From an uncultured Rhizobiaceae bacterium (GTDB taxonomy: Bacteria; Pseudomonadota; Alphaproteobacteria; Rhizobiales; Rhizobiaceae): DNA of 64,000 nt. Made by a program: the position numbers and the translations under genes. This document shows positions 1 to 9,376 of this stretch, piece by piece. Every line of letters begins with the position of its first letter. Within the stretch, counting starts at the first letter, position 1. A model generated the notes under the pieces. The model did no database searches. It was not told the origin of the DNA and saw only the letters and a list, made by a program, of their open reading frames with translations. The DNA is taken from assembly GCA_951813045.1 (NCBI GenBank), contig CATOTF010000002.1, positions 2,728,001 to 2,792,000 on the forward strand. Reading direction: 5' to 3'.

Positions 1-63
1 AAGCAGCATAATTCAAATGACGACAACGGCGTGCTTGAATACCTGCAGAGCGACGCAGCTTAA
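1..63 (+). CDS. Possible 3' end of an upstream gene (20 codons, partial)
   Basis: Frame 1 is open from the first base to a TAA at 61-63 and encodes 20 residues ending in LEYLQSDAA. A hairpin follows about 10 bases after the stop, as would suit the end of a gene. Too little is visible to name a family. It could also be a chance open stretch. Confidence 0.3.
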   Translation, partial: KQHNSNDDNGVLEYLQSDAA

Positions 64-72
64 GAAAATTTC

Positions 73-100
73 ACAACTGCCCATATAAAATGGCGGTTGT
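73..100 (+). terminator. Hairpin after the partial upstream ORF
   Basis: ACAACTGCC at 73-81 pairs with GGCGGTTGT at 92-100 (nine pairs, one of them G-T) around a 10-base loop. No good T-tract follows on either strand, so intrinsic termination is uncertain. In the rest of the 64-269 gap I see no gene that I would support. Confidence 0.35.
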
Positions 101-269
101 CGGTTAATTCAACACTGATCCAGCTTAAATATCTGAGCGATAAACAAGACGTTCAGATACTGCAACGTTGCCATTGTTTACGCAGGATTACATCTGAATT
201 AAGAGACGATCTTGCTCTACTTTCAAATAACGGGCAAACAGCGAACAATCGTTTTCCCCGGCTGATATC

Positions 270-1160
270 ATGCATCCGCTAGCTCCACACATATCCGCGC
301 TCTCGTTTCCAACCATCGATCCAGTCATTTTCAGCGTCGGCCCAATTGCCGTGCATTGGTACGGTGTGGCTTACATCTGCGGTATTTTACTCGGCTGGTT
401 TTTCGCCAAAAAACTCGCAACCACTGCGCGCCTTTGGCTGGCAAATGGCGCCCCAATGCTGGCGGAAGATCTTGATGATTTTGTCACATGGGCTGTTGTC
501 GGCATAATTGCTGGCGGAAGGCTGGGCTACGTATTGTTCTATAATGCTTCTTATTATTTCGCGAACCCGCTTTCCATTCCTGCGGTTTGGGACGGTGGCA
601 TGAGCTTCCACGGTGGCGCAATCGGTTCTATTGTCGCGATGATCCTATTCGCAAAATCACGAAAATTTTCACCCTTTTCCATGCTGGATGTGATCGCGGT
701 CTCATCCTGTTTTGGAATTTTCTTCGGTCGATTGGCCAATTTTATCAATTCGGAACTTTGGGGCCGCACGACCGATGTGCCCTGGGCTTTTGTCTTTCCA
801 AATGGCGGTCCCGACCCCAGGCACCCAAGCCAGCTCTATGAAGGTATTCTGGAAGGGGCACTATTGTTTTCCATCCTGGCAATTTTGATTTTTCGTTTCG
901 GTAAACTTAAAACACCCGGCTTCATCGGCGGCGCCTGGGTATTTGGATATGGTATCTCTCGAATTATTGTCGAGTTTTTCCGCCAACCGGATGCCCACAT
1001 TGGATATCTTGCGGGAAATTGGATGACCATGGGAATGGTGCTTTCCCTTCCCATGCTGGCAATCGGCGCGTGGGGAATGGCAAGCGCACCCGGTCGAACA
1101 CCCTGGCACAGCAGAACATCTGAAGACGACGCACGACGCAACTCATATGAACCCAATTGA
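270..1160 (+). CDS. lgt: Prolipoprotein diacylglyceryl transferase
   Basis: Inner-membrane enzyme that transfers a diacylglyceryl group from phosphatidylglycerol to the lipobox Cys of prolipoproteins, the first step of lipoprotein maturation. The 296-residue protein has the usual length and about seven hydrophobic segments. Diagnostic motifs are visible: HWYGVAY near the N-terminus, MSFHGGAIG in the middle, and the Lgt signature [14 protein letters not shown]. The ATG start has only a weak ribosome site. The gene overlaps the next one by 14 bases, and the lgt-midA-pgeF order is common in Rhizobiales, so co-transcription is likely. Confidence 0.97.
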   Translation: MHPLAPHISALSFPTIDPVIFSVGPIAVHWYGVAYICGILLGWFFAKKLATTARLWLANGAPMLAEDLDDFVTWAVVGIIAGGRLGYVLFYNASYYFANPLSIPAVWDGGMSFHGGAIGSIVAMILFAKSRKFSPFSMLDVIAVSSCFGIFFGRLANFINSELWGRTTDVPWAFVFPNGGPDPRHPSQLYEGILEGALLFSILAILIFRFGKLKTPGFIGGAWVFGYGISRIIVEFFRQPDAHIGYLAGNWMTMGMVLSLPMLAIGAWGMASAPGRTPWHSRTSEDDARRNSYEPN

Positions 1161-2247
1161 AAAAGAGATACGGTCTCGTATTCCGCACAACGGACCACTT
1201 TCAATCGCCGAATTCGTATCCCTGTGTCTCAATCACCCCAAACATGGATATTACACAAGTAGGTCACCTATAGGCGGTTCCCGTTCCACGTCCAATCTGG
1301 CCGGAGATTTCATCACCGCCCCGGAAGTCAGTCAAATGTTTGGCGAGATGATTGGCGTATGGTGCATGGAGATGTGGCAACGCCTTGGGTCACCACCACA
1401 GCTTAATCTAGTGGAGATTGGGCCCGGACGCGGCACACTCATGCGTGATCTGTTGAACATATCAAGCGCAATTCCTGATTTTGCCAGATCAGTAAATGTT
1501 TATCTCATTGAGATCAGTGACACGTTGAGCAAGCAGCAAAAACAACTTCTCTTGGAAACATCGACTGTACAATGGGTTCAAGATCTCGATGATCTTCCCA
1601 CAGCACCTACAATTATCGTTGCCAATGAATTTTTGGATGCTCTTCCCTTTCGCCAATGGGTCAAACACGATGAAGGGTGGTTTGAGCGGGCCGTCGGACT
1701 GGTGGACGAAGAACTGACTTTCGTTCTGCGTCCTAACAGACTTCCTGAAAGCGACCTCCCGGTGGGACACGTCAATGAAAATTCAGGTGCTGTTCTGGAA
1801 ACCGCGCCTGCAAGGGAAGCTTTCATCGCGAGAACGGCTGATTGGCTCACTGAGAATAAAGGAGCTGCTTTGTTTATTGACTACGGCCATTTACAAAGTG
1901 GATTTGGCGACACGTTTCAGGCAATGAGCAACCATGCCTACACAAACCCGCTCACCAATCTTGGAGAAAGTGACCTGACAAACCACGTGGATTTTGACCC
2001 GCTGATTAAGGCTGCCCGGCAGGCTGGCTGTTCAGCACCACAACCAACCACACAAGGCCAGTTCCTCACATCGCTTGGGCTTCTTGTAAGAGCGGGAAGC
2101 CTTGGCCACAACAAGAATGCAACGGCGCAGGATCAATTGCGATCTGATGTCGAGCGCCTCGCATCGGACACGCAAATGGGGCGTCTTTTCAAAGTAATGG
2201 CGTTTGGTGCACAGGTCGATCTTTCACATGGATGGCCCGGGTTTTAG
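1147..2247 (+). CDS. SAM-dependent methyltransferase, MidA/NDUFAF7 family
   Basis: 366 residues matching the class I SAM-dependent MidA family, whose mitochondrial member NDUFAF7 methylates an arginine of complex I subunit NDUFS2. The opening segment with [20 protein letters not shown], the phrase [18 protein letters not shown] and the SAM-binding loop [16 protein letters not shown] are all characteristic. The bacterial substrate is not settled; a role in respiratory complex I assembly is inferred from the mitochondrial homologue. It starts inside the end of lgt, which indicates translational coupling. A 75-base gap precedes pgeF. Confidence 0.92.
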   Translation: MNPIEKEIRSRIPHNGPLSIAEFVSLCLNHPKHGYYTSRSPIGGSRSTSNLAGDFITAPEVSQMFGEMIGVWCMEMWQRLGSPPQLNLVEIGPGRGTLMRDLLNISSAIPDFARSVNVYLIEISDTLSKQQKQLLLETSTVQWVQDLDDLPTAPTIIVANEFLDALPFRQWVKHDEGWFERAVGLVDEELTFVLRPNRLPESDLPVGHVNENSGAVLETAPAREAFIARTADWLTENKGAALFIDYGHLQSGFGDTFQAMSNHAYTNPLTNLGESDLTNHVDFDPLIKAARQAGCSAPQPTTQGQFLTSLGLLVRAGSLGHNKNATAQDQLRSDVERLASDTQMGRLFKVMAFGAQVDLSHGWPGF

Positions 2248-2322
2248 AAAGTAATACGTCATTTCGCTTGCGCGAAAACGCGCTTACGATAGGCTTTGAA
2301 AAGTTGATGCGGAAATTACAGT

Positions 2323-3111
2323 ATGACAACATCTCCCTACCCGATTGAAGCGCCGCAACTGAATACGCTTACCAATATCAAACACGGGTTCTTCACTCGC
2401 GTCGGCGGCGTGTCCACTGGTATCTACGCAGGCTTAAATGCCGGCCTTGGATCGGACGACAATCGCAATGCTGTGGTTGAAAACCGGCAACGCATGGCGA
2501 CCTGGCTTGGGGTACCCAGTGATCAACTGGCCTCCCCTTATCAGGTTCATTCTGCAGATGCCGTTATTACAGATGTAGCATGGAGCAATGAACGCCCTAA
2601 AGTTGATGGCCTTGTAACCAACACGCCGGGCCTTGCCTTGGGCATAGTCACCGCCGACTGCGGCCCTGTGCTATTCGCAAACGAAAATGCCGGAGTTATT
2701 GGCGCCTGTCATGCAGGTTGGAAAGGTGCGCTCCATGGAGTGCTTGAAAACACAATAGAAAAAATGGAGGCACTTGGCGCAAAACGGTCCAGCACTATCG
2801 CCATTCTCGGGCCCACGATATCGAAACTTAATTACGAAGTCGGTCCAGGTTTCCCGGAACCATTTTTGGCGCGATCAAGTGATTGCAAAGCGTTTTTCTC
2901 CCCGTCAAACAAGTCGGAACACCATATGTTTGATCTGACCGGTTACATCGTTGATCGGCTCAACTCAGCCGGGGTTCATGCAGGCGCTGTAGAGCGGTGT
3001 ACTTATGCAGAAGAAGAAAACTTCTTCTCCTATCGTCGAACCACCCACCGCAATGAGCCAGACTACGGTCGTCAGCTTTCCGCAATTGCACTTAAAAACG
3101 GGGGTACATGA
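2323..3111 (+). CDS. pgeF: Peptidoglycan editing factor PgeF (YfiH / multicopper polyphenol oxidase fold)
   Basis: 262 residues with the YfiH/DUF152 signatures: HGFFTRVGGVSTGIYAGLN near the N-terminus, HSADAVITD, the metal-site phrase VTADCGPVLFA, and GACHAGWKGALHGVLENT. E. coli YfiH removes wrongly incorporated residues such as L-Ser from peptidoglycan precursors. The same fold has also been described as a purine nucleoside phosphorylase or laccase, so the in-vivo substrate here is inferred. Its last codon overlaps the start of the M24 gene in an ATGA arrangement. Confidence 0.93.
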   Translation: MTTSPYPIEAPQLNTLTNIKHGFFTRVGGVSTGIYAGLNAGLGSDDNRNAVVENRQRMATWLGVPSDQLASPYQVHSADAVITDVAWSNERPKVDGLVTNTPGLALGIVTADCGPVLFANENAGVIGACHAGWKGALHGVLENTIEKMEALGAKRSSTIAILGPTISKLNYEVGPGFPEPFLARSSDCKAFFSPSNKSEHHMFDLTGYIVDRLNSAGVHAGAVERCTYAEEENFFSYRRTTHRNEPDYGRQLSAIALKNGGT

Positions 3112-4262
3112 ACATGTTACATTTTTCGTCACAAGAATATGAAAATAGAAAATCCCAACTGCTTAATGCAATGAGCGAGGCAGGCCTGGATGCCATTCTC
3201 CTGTTCGCCCAGGAAAGCATGTATTGGCTGACTGGTTACGACACATTCGGTTTTGTCTTTTTCCAGTGCCTCGTAGTCAGGTCTGACGGAGAAATGGCAT
3301 TACTTACCCGTTCAGCAGATTTAAGACAGGCACAACATACGTCCAACATCGAAAACATCATCATTTGGACCGACAGCGCCACGGCCAATCCAGCCAATAA
3401 CTTGCGTGACCTGTTGTCAGATATGGATCTGTTGGGCGCAAATGTCGGTATGGAATATGACACTCATGGATTAACTGCAGCCAACGGCCGCAAGGTCGAC
3501 GAGGCGTTAAAAACATTTGCTACACTGTGCGACGCATCCGGACTGGTGCACGGCCTGCGATTGATCAAAAGCGATGAAGAAATCGAACAGGTCTATAAAG
3601 CCGCCGAATATGCAGACCTTGCGTTCGATGAAGCATTGAAGCTCACCAAATCCGGGGCGGATGAAGGCAAAATACTCGCAGCCATGCAGGGTGCAATATT
3701 AGAAGCAGGAGGAGATTACGCGGGCAATGGGTTCATCATCGGCTCTGGTGCAGACGCTCTCTTGTGCCGTTATAAATCCGGCAGGCGAAAACTATCCAAA
3801 GATGACCAACTAACGCTGGAGTGGGCCGGCGTCTCCGCACAATATCATGTCGCCATGATGCGAACCCTGATTGTCGGTAAGCCGAACCCTGAACATGAGC
3901 AAATGTTCAACGCATCACGCGATGCAATGCTTGCCGTGGAGACTGCCATGGTTCCCGGCAACACTTTTGGTGATCTGTTTGACGCTCATACGCGAACCAT
4001 GGATGAGGCCGGATTATCCCGTCATAGACTAAACGCCTGTGGTTATTCCATTGGGGCAAAATATGCCCCGTGCTGGATGGATGGCCCCATGCTCTATTCA
4101 GGTAATCAAACCAGGGTCGCACCCAATATGACACTGTTCGCCCATATGATCCTCATGGATAGCGACAGCGGTAGCGCCATGTGCCTGGGCCACACATATT
4201 TGACCACGGAAACGGCCCCAAAGCCTCTTTCCAGACACGGTTTAAATTTTGTAACGGTTTAA
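3108..4262 (+). CDS. M24-family aminopeptidase P / creatinase-fold protein
   Basis: 384 residues with the two-domain layout of the Xaa-Pro peptidase/creatinase family: an N-terminal creatinase domain (about 10-150) and a C-terminal pita-bread domain (about 160-370). The ATG overlaps the pgeF stop by four bases and is preceded by GGGGG. The usual M24 metal ligands look poorly kept: the place of the normal GxxxDG...DxTR stretch reads EWAGVSAQYHVAMMRT, and GHGIG is replaced by GYSIGAKYA. It may be a creatinase- or ectoine-hydrolase-like C-N hydrolase rather than a di-metal peptidase. The substrate is unknown. Confidence 0.85.
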   Translation: MNMLHFSSQEYENRKSQLLNAMSEAGLDAILLFAQESMYWLTGYDTFGFVFFQCLVVRSDGEMALLTRSADLRQAQHTSNIENIIIWTDSATANPANNLRDLLSDMDLLGANVGMEYDTHGLTAANGRKVDEALKTFATLCDASGLVHGLRLIKSDEEIEQVYKAAEYADLAFDEALKLTKSGADEGKILAAMQGAILEAGGDYAGNGFIIGSGADALLCRYKSGRRKLSKDDQLTLEWAGVSAQYHVAMMRTLIVGKPNPEHEQMFNASRDAMLAVETAMVPGNTFGDLFDAHTRTMDEAGLSRHRLNACGYSIGAKYAPCWMDGPMLYSGNQTRVAPNMTLFAHMILMDSDSGSAMCLGHTYLTTETAPKPLSRHGLNFVTV

Positions 4263-4287
4263 ATTTGACATGGCAGGGGATAAATTG

Positions 4288-4318
4288 ACGAAAGCGTTTT
4301 ACGAAATGGCTTTCGTAT
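4288..4318. other. Hairpin in the gap before prs
   Basis: ACGAAAGC and GCTTTCGT form a perfect 8-bp inverted repeat around a loop of about 13 bases, between the M24 stop and the prs start. No T-tract follows on the + side. It may be a weak terminator of the lgt run or a leader structure of prs. Confidence 0.35.
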
Positions 4319-4364
4319 TGCTATGACACGGCCACAAATTCAGCATGCATAGTCGCAGGCCCGT

Positions 4365-5297
4365 ATGAAGCTCTTTTCAGGAAATGCCAGCAGGAGCTTG
4401 AGCGAGGAAATCGCCCGATATCTTGACACTACTCTGGGCGAGTGCGTTGTAAAACGCTTTGCCGATCAGGAAATATTTGTCGAAATTCAGGAAAACGTTC
4501 GCGGCGAGGATGTCTTCATCATCCAATCAACTTCCTATCCTGCTAATGATCATCTTATGGAATTATTGATCATGATAGATGCTGCACGGCGCGCATCAGC
4601 AAGGCGCATCACGGCCGTGATACCCTATTTCGGATACGCGCGTCAGGATCGTAAGGCTGGTGGGCGCACGCCAATCTCAGCCAAATTGGTCGCTAATATG
4701 ATTACTGGAGCGGGAGCCGACCGTGTTCTGACGATGGATCTGCATGCCGGGCAAATCCAAGGCTTCTTTGATATACCAACAGATAATCTGTTTGCTGTTC
4801 CGGTCATGGGTCGGGATCTGAAAGCAAATTACAATGTCGACAACCTCATGGTGGTCTCACCGGACGTTGGTGGTGTTGTGCGGGCGCGTGCACTGGCCCG
4901 TCGTTTAAACGCTCCGCTTGCGATTGTTGATAAGCGGCGTGATAAACCTGGTGAATCCGAAGTCATGAATGTGATCGGTGACGTATCGGGCAAAGACTGC
5001 ATATTGATTGATGACATCATCGATTCTGGCGGCACATTGTGCAACGCGGCGGAAGCGCTACTGGCTAATGGTGCCCTTAGTGTGACAGCTTATATATCAC
5101 ACGGAGTATTATCTGGCGGTGCCGTTGCGCGCATCACATCGTCAAAACTCAAGGAGCTGGTTATCACAAGCTCAATCGAACCGACTTCTGCGGTTCAACA
5201 CGCCCACAATATTCGGGTGATTTCGATAGCTGATTTATTGGGTGAAGCGATAAACAGGACTGCTCTGGAACAATCCGTGTCAAGTCTGTTCGATTAA
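4365..5297 (+). CDS. prs: Ribose-phosphate pyrophosphokinase (PRPP synthetase)
   Basis: Makes PRPP from ribose 5-phosphate and ATP, feeding purine, pyrimidine, NAD, His and Trp synthesis. The 310 residues span the full class I enzyme. Visible motifs are [20 protein letters not shown], the ATP-side [26 protein letters not shown], and the PRPP-binding loop [14 protein letters not shown]. The ATG has AGG seven bases upstream. It stands apart from the upstream run by about 100 bases and probably has its own promoter. It converges on the diguanylate-cyclase-type gene. Confidence 0.97.
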   Translation: MKLFSGNASRSLSEEIARYLDTTLGECVVKRFADQEIFVEIQENVRGEDVFIIQSTSYPANDHLMELLIMIDAARRASARRITAVIPYFGYARQDRKAGGRTPISAKLVANMITGAGADRVLTMDLHAGQIQGFFDIPTDNLFAVPVMGRDLKANYNVDNLMVVSPDVGGVVRARALARRLNAPLAIVDKRRDKPGESEVMNVIGDVSGKDCILIDDIIDSGGTLCNAAEALLANGALSVTAYISHGVLSGGAVARITSSKLKELVITSSIEPTSAVQHAHNIRVISIADLLGEAINRTALEQSVSSLFD

Positions 5298-5300
5298 CAC

Positions 5301-5317
5301 ACCAATTGTGAATTGGT
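5301..5317. terminator. Small hairpin between convergent prs and the c-di-GMP gene
   Basis: ACCAATT-GTG-AATTGGT, a perfect 7-bp stem with a 3-base loop, lies four bases after the prs stop. No T-tract follows, so it is only a candidate end of transcription. Confidence 0.3.
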
Positions 5318-5362
5318 CGGTAGTGCAAACTTCCAAACATAAAAATTGCCGATGATCTCTCG

Positions 5363-7576
5363 CTAGGCCGCTTCACTATTAATACGAACTAATTTTGCAC
5401 CTTTACTGCAGCGCACCTCGAACCCGAATTCTTCGATTGGAGCTGCAGACCCGTACAGGCACCCTTGAAATTTGGTACAGCCTGCGTCTCTTAAACGATT
5501 CTGTTGCCTATTTGTCTCGACACAATCAGCGACCGTTTCAAAGCCCAGTGTTTTAGCCATAAAGATTATGGCGCTCACAATTACCTGATCATTGGGGTTA
5601 TCAGAAAGGTCAGAAACGAGCTTTCTGTCAATCTTTAGCTCACTGAACGGCAGATCACGTAAATGCACCAAAGAGGAATAACCCGCGCCAATTTCGCAGA
5701 GTGAGAACCCGACACCAAGTTCGCGCAGCTTGCTCATTGTACTGCCCACGAGAGACGTATCTTGTTTGAAGATATCTTCAGCCATGGCAAAGATAAGATT
5801 CGATGGATCCACGCCATGAAGTTCAGCCAAATGCTCCAGATTGGAAGTAAAATTCGTGTCATGTAACTGGAACGCGCAAACTCTCACCGAGAGTTTTACT
5901 TTATTCAAACAGTCATCATCCTTCCAACACGCGAGCGTTTTGAAAGCTTCCTGCAGCACCCACTCATTCAGTGAGGCAATGTTACCACTTTGTTCGGCAA
6001 GTGTGATAAGTTGATCTACCGCAATCGAGCCATTGTTGGAGTGATGCCAATATGGCAATGCTTCGGCACCGATCAGATTCCCGTTTTTATCAACCTGCTT
6101 TTGAAAATGCAGTACTAATTCACCTTTCGAAATCGCTTGTCCTAAACGCATCGCCAGGTTAGCCGAATAATCAAGCGCCTCCAGCATTGTTGAATCATAC
6201 AAGGTTACGCAATTTTTTCCGTTTTCCTTAGACGCATACATTGCCATATCGGCACATCTTAAAACTTCGCTGGCAAGTAGATCGCTATCGTTAAACAACA
6301 TCATTCCAATGCTACCAGTCGTTTGGAAATCACCGCCCTCAAGATGACAAGGCTTATCCACCACTTCCATGACGGAGTTGGCAATAAACTCAGCCTGTTT
6401 TTTTGCCTCAACTTCGGTTCTTGCAATATTTTCAAGTAAAATTACAAATTCATCGCCACCAAACCGCGCAACAATTCCCTTATCACCGATACACGCCACT
6501 AAACGTTTGGATATTTTTTGAAGTAATATATCGCCCAACCAATGCCCGCGAGTATCATTTAAGGTTTTGAAATTATCCAAATCAATGAACATTACTGCGC
6601 TAATTTGATCACCAGCGCAGCAATTTTCCAAGGTAGATTCCAAATTTTTCAGGAACTGACGGCGATTTGGAAGTTCAGTCAACGAGTCATAAAATGCCAA
6701 ATTGTGGATGTGTTCTTCGGATGTTTTTCGGTGTGTAATATCCATTAAAAACCCATGCCAAACGCACGAACCATCCGGTTCCATTTCCGGCATGGCGTTG
6801 AGACCGAGCCAGGTTATTTTACCGTTGGGTAGAATAATCCGGTATTCATGTATCCACGGCTTCATTTCCGTGACGGATTCTTCCGCCGACGCCTGATACG
6901 CCCGGTAATCATCCGGGTGAATGATTTTAAACAACGCACTGGAATCCTGGGCAAGGGAATCATCGTAAACATCGCCTAATAATTTTCGAATTGTATTCGA
7001 TGTATATGGTAGAGAGAATTTTCCATCTGATGACCATCGCGCCTGGAATAGGACCCCAGGCACGCTCTCGGTAAATTTTCTGTACGTTTCCTCAAGTTCC
7101 AGCCGACGCATTGTGTCTGTGACTTCTCGAATTGTACCTTCAAAATGGCACGGTCGACCAGAAGGGTCGAATACCAGCCTTGCGCTCTCAGATATCCAGA
7201 TCTTTTCGCGAGTCTTATGTCGATAAATTTCAGAAGTAAAACGTTCAACCTGGCCGTTTTCATTCAATTCCTTGATGAACTCATCCCGACGGCCAGGTTC
7301 CACGTACCATTCAGATGCGATGTCATTGACAGCTGAAAGCATCTCTTCTTTGGTATCGTAACCATTTAACCGTACAAGAGCAGGATTAGCTGTGATCTGT
7401 TTACCGTCCAGTGTCGAACGGTAATATCCATCAGTCATCTGCTCAATAAATGATGAATAATCATCATTAGTCTTTGCTGATGCCCTACTTTTGATAAACT
7501 GAAAAATTCCAAAAATGGCCGCAATTCCTCCCCCTCCAAGGAAACCTCCCACTGCCATTGATAAAATATCGTACAT
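5363..7576 (-). CDS. PAS-PAS-GGDEF-EAL protein with a degenerate EAL domain
   Basis: Likely membrane-attached c-di-GMP signalling protein of 737 residues. It has one N-terminal hydrophobic segment (MAVGGFLGGGGIAAIFGIFQ), a PAS domain (about 25-145), a PAS_3-type domain (about 155-285), a GGDEF domain with intact FGGDEF (about 290-465) and an EAL domain. In the EAL domain the motif reads EALPYW, but the catalytic DDFG is CEIG and the ExxTE helix reads AMAEDI. It therefore looks like an active cyclase with a dead phosphodiesterase domain, perhaps a c-di-GMP or GTP sensor. I chose the ATG at 7576, just before the membrane segment. In-frame ATG (7609) and TTG (7633) starts lie upstream. Confidence 0.88.
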   Translation of the reverse strand: MYDILSMAVGGFLGGGGIAAIFGIFQFIKSRASAKTNDDYSSFIEQMTDGYYRSTLDGKQITANPALVRLNGYDTKEEMLSAVNDIASEWYVEPGRRDEFIKELNENGQVERFTSEIYRHKTREKIWISESARLVFDPSGRPCHFEGTIREVTDTMRRLELEETYRKFTESVPGVLFQARWSSDGKFSLPYTSNTIRKLLGDVYDDSLAQDSSALFKIIHPDDYRAYQASAEESVTEMKPWIHEYRIILPNGKITWLGLNAMPEMEPDGSCVWHGFLMDITHRKTSEEHIHNLAFYDSLTELPNRRQFLKNLESTLENCCAGDQISAVMFIDLDNFKTLNDTRGHWLGDILLQKISKRLVACIGDKGIVARFGGDEFVILLENIARTEVEAKKQAEFIANSVMEVVDKPCHLEGGDFQTTGSIGMMLFNDSDLLASEVLRCADMAMYASKENGKNCVTLYDSTMLEALDYSANLAMRLGQAISKGELVLHFQKQVDKNGNLIGAEALPYWHHSNNGSIAVDQLITLAEQSGNIASLNEWVLQEAFKTLACWKDDDCLNKVKLSVRVCAFQLHDTNFTSNLEHLAELHGVDPSNLIFAMAEDIFKQDTSLVGSTMSKLRELGVGFSLCEIGAGYSSLVHLRDLPFSELKIDRKLVSDLSDNPNDQVIVSAIIFMAKTLGFETVADCVETNRQQNRLRDAGCTKFQGCLYGSAAPIEEFGFEVRCSKGAKLVRINSEAA

Positions 7577-7727
7577 TTCGCAAAACCCGAAGTTGTCAAA
7601 ATACCTCATGGCAATGTTGTCATCGACGGGCAAAACAAACGTTAAATGTTGAAGAGCACCCTGGCATAAATAATGGCAGGGTTAACTAAACCTGCACATT
7701 CCCGCGCTGGGTTGGCTCTTCTTGGGC

Positions 7728-7756
7728 TTGCGTAAACTGATAAGCGGAGCTATAGC
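7728..7756 (+). promoter_or_regulatory. Candidate sigma-70-type promoter for rplY-pth-ychF
   Basis: TTGCGT (7728-7733), a 17-base spacer and TATAGC (7751-7756) resemble the alphaproteobacterial housekeeping pattern. It lies about 140 bases upstream of rplY, leaving a leader that includes an imperfect inverted repeat (GTTGTCATGGAAA near 7841 against TTTCCTGGCAAC). The rest of the 7577-7898 gap has no gene I would support. Confidence 0.4.
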
Positions 7757-7898
7757 AGCGCCACCGTGTCGACACCCCTGGAGGGAACGCGGGTCAATCT
7801 TATTTGCTGGCGCAGTTACCGCATCACTTTGATGGATTGAGTTGTCATGGAAACCAATTTCCTGGCAACAACCTCTGACAACGCTTTAGGAGCATATT

Positions 7899-8564
7899 AT
7901 GAGCAACGAAAACCAGCTCACGGCCCAGGCGCGTGAACGTGTAGGCAAGGGGGCCGCACGGGAATTGCGCAGGAATTCAATGGTGCCAGCCGTTATTTAC
8001 GGTGACAAAAAACCCCCACTCGGCATTGCGGTTCCCCACAAGGAAATCACAATGAAAGTCCACGCTGGTGGTTTCATGACCACTATCCTGACAATCGATG
8101 TTGACGGTAAATCCCATCAGGTGCTGCCAAAAGACTTTCAGGTGCATCCGGTGTCCGATCAGATCATCCACGTGGACCTTTTGCGCGTTTCCGGCAAGAC
8201 TGTCGTTACCGTTGAAATCCCCGTTCACTTCCTCAACGAAGAAACCTGCCCTGGCCTCAAGGCTGGCGGTGTTCTTAACGTGGTTCGCCACACAGTTGAA
8301 GTTAACTGCCCGGCAACATCAATTCCCGAAAGCTTCGAAATTGATCTTGAACCGTTCGAGGTTGGTGATTCAATCAATATTTCTTCCGTGAACCTGCCGG
8401 AAGATGTGGAACCCACCATCACCGACCGCGACTTCACAATTGCTACCATCGCAACCCCGGCTGCTCTTCGCTCCGACGGTGCGGAAGGTGAAGAGGAAGA
8501 AGAAGTCGAAGCGATCGAAACTGAAGTTACTGGTCAAAAATCAGAAACTGAAGAAGAAGAATAA
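7899..8564 (+). CDS. rplY: 50S ribosomal protein L25 / general stress protein Ctc
   Basis: 221-residue long-form L25 (CTC type) that binds 5S rRNA. The N-terminal L25 domain (about 1-95) has [24 protein letters not shown], followed by the TL5 C-terminal beta domain (about 100-185) and a very acidic tail of Glu repeats typical of alphaproteobacteria. A clear AGGAG sits seven bases before the ATG. It is followed by pth at 40 bases, a neighbour pair widely kept in bacteria. Confidence 0.96.
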   Translation: MSNENQLTAQARERVGKGAARELRRNSMVPAVIYGDKKPPLGIAVPHKEITMKVHAGGFMTTILTIDVDGKSHQVLPKDFQVHPVSDQIIHVDLLRVSGKTVVTVEIPVHFLNEETCPGLKAGGVLNVVRHTVEVNCPATSIPESFEIDLEPFEVGDSINISSVNLPEDVEPTITDRDFTIATIATPAALRSDGAEGEEEEEVEAIETEVTGQKSETEEEE

Positions 8565-8603
8565 GCGATCGTGCAACAATTTAGATGAAGGCGGGAACAC
8601 CCC

Positions 8604-9341
8604 ATGCTTCTCATCTCCGGACTGGGCAACCCTGGTCCCAAATACGCAAAACAACGTCACAACGTTGGCTTCATGGCGGTGGACGAAATCCATCGCCATG
8701 GGGATTTTTCACCCTGGAAGCCCCGCTTCCAGGCCATGTGTGCCGAGGGCAAGCTCGGTGGCGTAAAAACACTTTTGTTAAAACCCAATACATTCATGAA
8801 TGAATCCGGCAGGGCTCTTGGCGAAGCTGTACGGTTTTACAAAATAGATCTGAGTAACGTCATTGTATTATACGATGAATTAGATCTAGCTCCCGCCAAA
8901 GTGCGCATCAAAATCGGCGGTGGCGCCGGGGGGCACAACGGTATCCGCTCGATTGACGCCCATATTGGTAAAGAATACAAACGCGTCCGAATCGGCATCG
9001 GCCATCCCGGTCATAAGGACCGGGTGACGGGCCATGTGCTTGGGGATTTTGCCAAATCCGACCATGTCTGGCTGGAGCCATTGCTTGATGAATTCGGCAG
9101 AAATGCAGAGGTTCTCGCGTCGGGTGATGACGCCGGTTTTATGAATAAATTGGCACTGCGCACGCAATCAAACGAACCGTCCGGTGCAAAAGGCCAAGGG
9201 GCGCCGAAAAAAAACGCCAAAAACAAAAGTCACATCCGGCAGGCCCGTCCCAAAGGCCCCAAGCCAAATGTACCAACATCCGGCCCGATGGGCGATATGT
9301 TGAAGCGATTATTTGGTGGCAAAGACGACACTTCCGGTTAA
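8604..9341 (+). CDS. pth: Peptidyl-tRNA hydrolase
   Basis: Cleaves peptidyl-tRNA released from stalled ribosomes. The N-terminal 190 residues carry the Pth core: GLGNPGPKYAKQRHNVGFMAVDEI with the catalytic His, KPNTFMNESGRAL, YDELDLAPAKVRIKIGGGAGGHNGIRSI, and RVRIGIGHPG. After about residue 190 a basic Lys/Pro-rich tail ends in a short helix with MGDMLKRLFGG, an extension often seen in Rhizobiales Pth. It sits between rplY and ychF and is probably in one transcript with them. Confidence 0.96.
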   Translation: MLLISGLGNPGPKYAKQRHNVGFMAVDEIHRHGDFSPWKPRFQAMCAEGKLGGVKTLLLKPNTFMNESGRALGEAVRFYKIDLSNVIVLYDELDLAPAKVRIKIGGGAGGHNGIRSIDAHIGKEYKRVRIGIGHPGHKDRVTGHVLGDFAKSDHVWLEPLLDEFGRNAEVLASGDDAGFMNKLALRTQSNEPSGAKGQGAPKKNAKNKSHIRQARPKGPKPNVPTSGPMGDMLKRLFGGKDDTSG

Positions 9342-9376
9342 AAGAACTCAACAAATTCAGGATTTAGAGAACCACC

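Noticed and set aside
97-282. 61-residue ORF before lgt
   Set aside because: Overlaps the lgt start, has no ribosome site and no recognisable composition; likely chance.
8404-8766. 120-residue Lys-rich ORF overlapping rplY and pth
   Set aside because: It is the shifted frame of the Glu-rich L25 tail.
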